NCBI GenBank assembly: GCA_963711675.1
Contig: CAVQFB010000002.1
Coordinates: forward strand, 429,237-493,236
Length of the DNA: 64,000 nucleotides
DNA from: CAVQFB01 sp963711675
GTDB lineage: Bacteria > Acidobacteriota > Terriglobia > Terriglobales > Acidobacteriaceae
Direction: 5' to 3'
This document shows positions 63,664 to 64,000 of this stretch, in pieces. How positions within the stretch are numbered: the first letter of the stretch is position 1; each line of letters begins with the position of its first letter. The notes under the pieces were generated by a model. It saw only the letters and a list, made by a program, of their open reading frames with translations, had not been told where the DNA came from and did no database searches. The position numbers and the translations under genes were made by a program.

Positions 63664-64000
63664 ATGGTCTCTGACTGACGATCATCCCCATTTTGCGGAC
63701 CGAACAGGATTTTCAAGGCAGCGACCGGTCGTGTCTGCAATGGGTTGAGCTGGCGGCCCTGACTTTTAGGGATGGGGCTGCGAGTGCGAGGGGTGGTAGA
63801 ATCTCGTACGGTACTCTTGGGATTTAGCCGAGCGGTTATCTTAGCCAAGAGAAGGGCCGCGAAGCACTTCATTGGCGAGGTGACAAGAACTGTGGATCCA
63901 CTAATACTTTCACACTTTCTTTACAGTTTCACATTCTCTCTGTGGAATGCCGAATCGATAGAATGTAACACTGGCTGTAAAATCAGGCACTTGCAAGAAG
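63664..64000. other. Window end, no supported gene
   Basis: About 340 bases without a convincing frame, AT-rich in the last 110 bases. Promoter sequences for the nuclease-like gene may lie in 63664-63760. Confidence 0.4.

Overview
This 64 kb window looks like chromosome of a soil acidobacterium (class Terriglobia, Koribacter-like). That is inference. The grounds are a GC-rich core, several small secreted proteins of types I associate with acidobacteria, dispersed REP-like hairpins, and a sigma factor/CHAT/secreted-protein locus. There are no rRNA genes, CRISPR arrays or recognisable IS transposases.

Housekeeping region, 1-38.4 kb. The left edge cuts through hemQ. A minus-strand run, rimO-yacG-pgpA-(TIG/NHL protein)-cinA-thpR-plsY-gpsA followed by an AsmA-family gene (10965 to 1581), joins phospholipid synthesis (plsY, gpsA, pgpA) with tRNA/ribosome and NAD maintenance. 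A beta-barrel gene, a frameshifted TgpA-like transglutaminase, the 4.5S SRP RNA and fabH follow. From 15.4 to 32.7 kb there are mostly single genes: PilZ, CheX, a hybrid histidine kinase, a multicopper oxidase, a small RHH two-gene cassette between 90-bp direct repeats, an HTH-Mop regulator beside a porin-like gene, VOC, DUF1801, DUF2277 and MoaD-like proteins, and an HxlR regulator with a perfect palindromic operator. A GAF-glucan phosphorylase fusion and an acyl-CoA ligase come next. A periplasmic peroxiredoxin follows whose catalytic cysteine is replaced by an in-frame UGA with a SECIS-like hairpin, so it is a likely selenoprotein.

Island 1, 38.4-50.06 kb. Initiator tRNA-Met (plus strand) and tRNA-Leu(UAA) (minus strand) face each other with their 3' ends and bracket about 11.6 kb. 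Inside are a tyrosine integrase translationally coupled to an excisionase, an unknown 382-aa gene behind a promoter/palindrome, an RHH protein, a 126-bp nested palindrome, a metallophosphoesterase, a McrBC-like restriction system (mcrB frameshifted), an orphan AbiEi-type antitoxin with a 12-bp inverted-repeat operator, and a tight HD-phosphohydrolase/ImmA-IrrE-protease gene pair. This reads as a defence island. The tRNA-Leu gene is split by a 247-nt group I intron.

Region 2, 50.4-64 kb. A second integrase is followed by an orphan HTH antitoxin-like gene. Then comes a locus of two secreted proteins (one frameshifted), an ECF-like sigma factor, a heavily frame-disrupted zinc-finger/TPR/CHAT protease gene and another secreted protein. 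A truncated Fic gene lies between direct repeats. The window ends with a 659-aa protein carrying a PD-(D/E)XK-like nuclease motif.

Caution: single-base frame breaks occur in at least four otherwise well-conserved genes (12.1, 45.0, 53.6 and 55.4-59.0 kb). Some may be assembly errors rather than biology.
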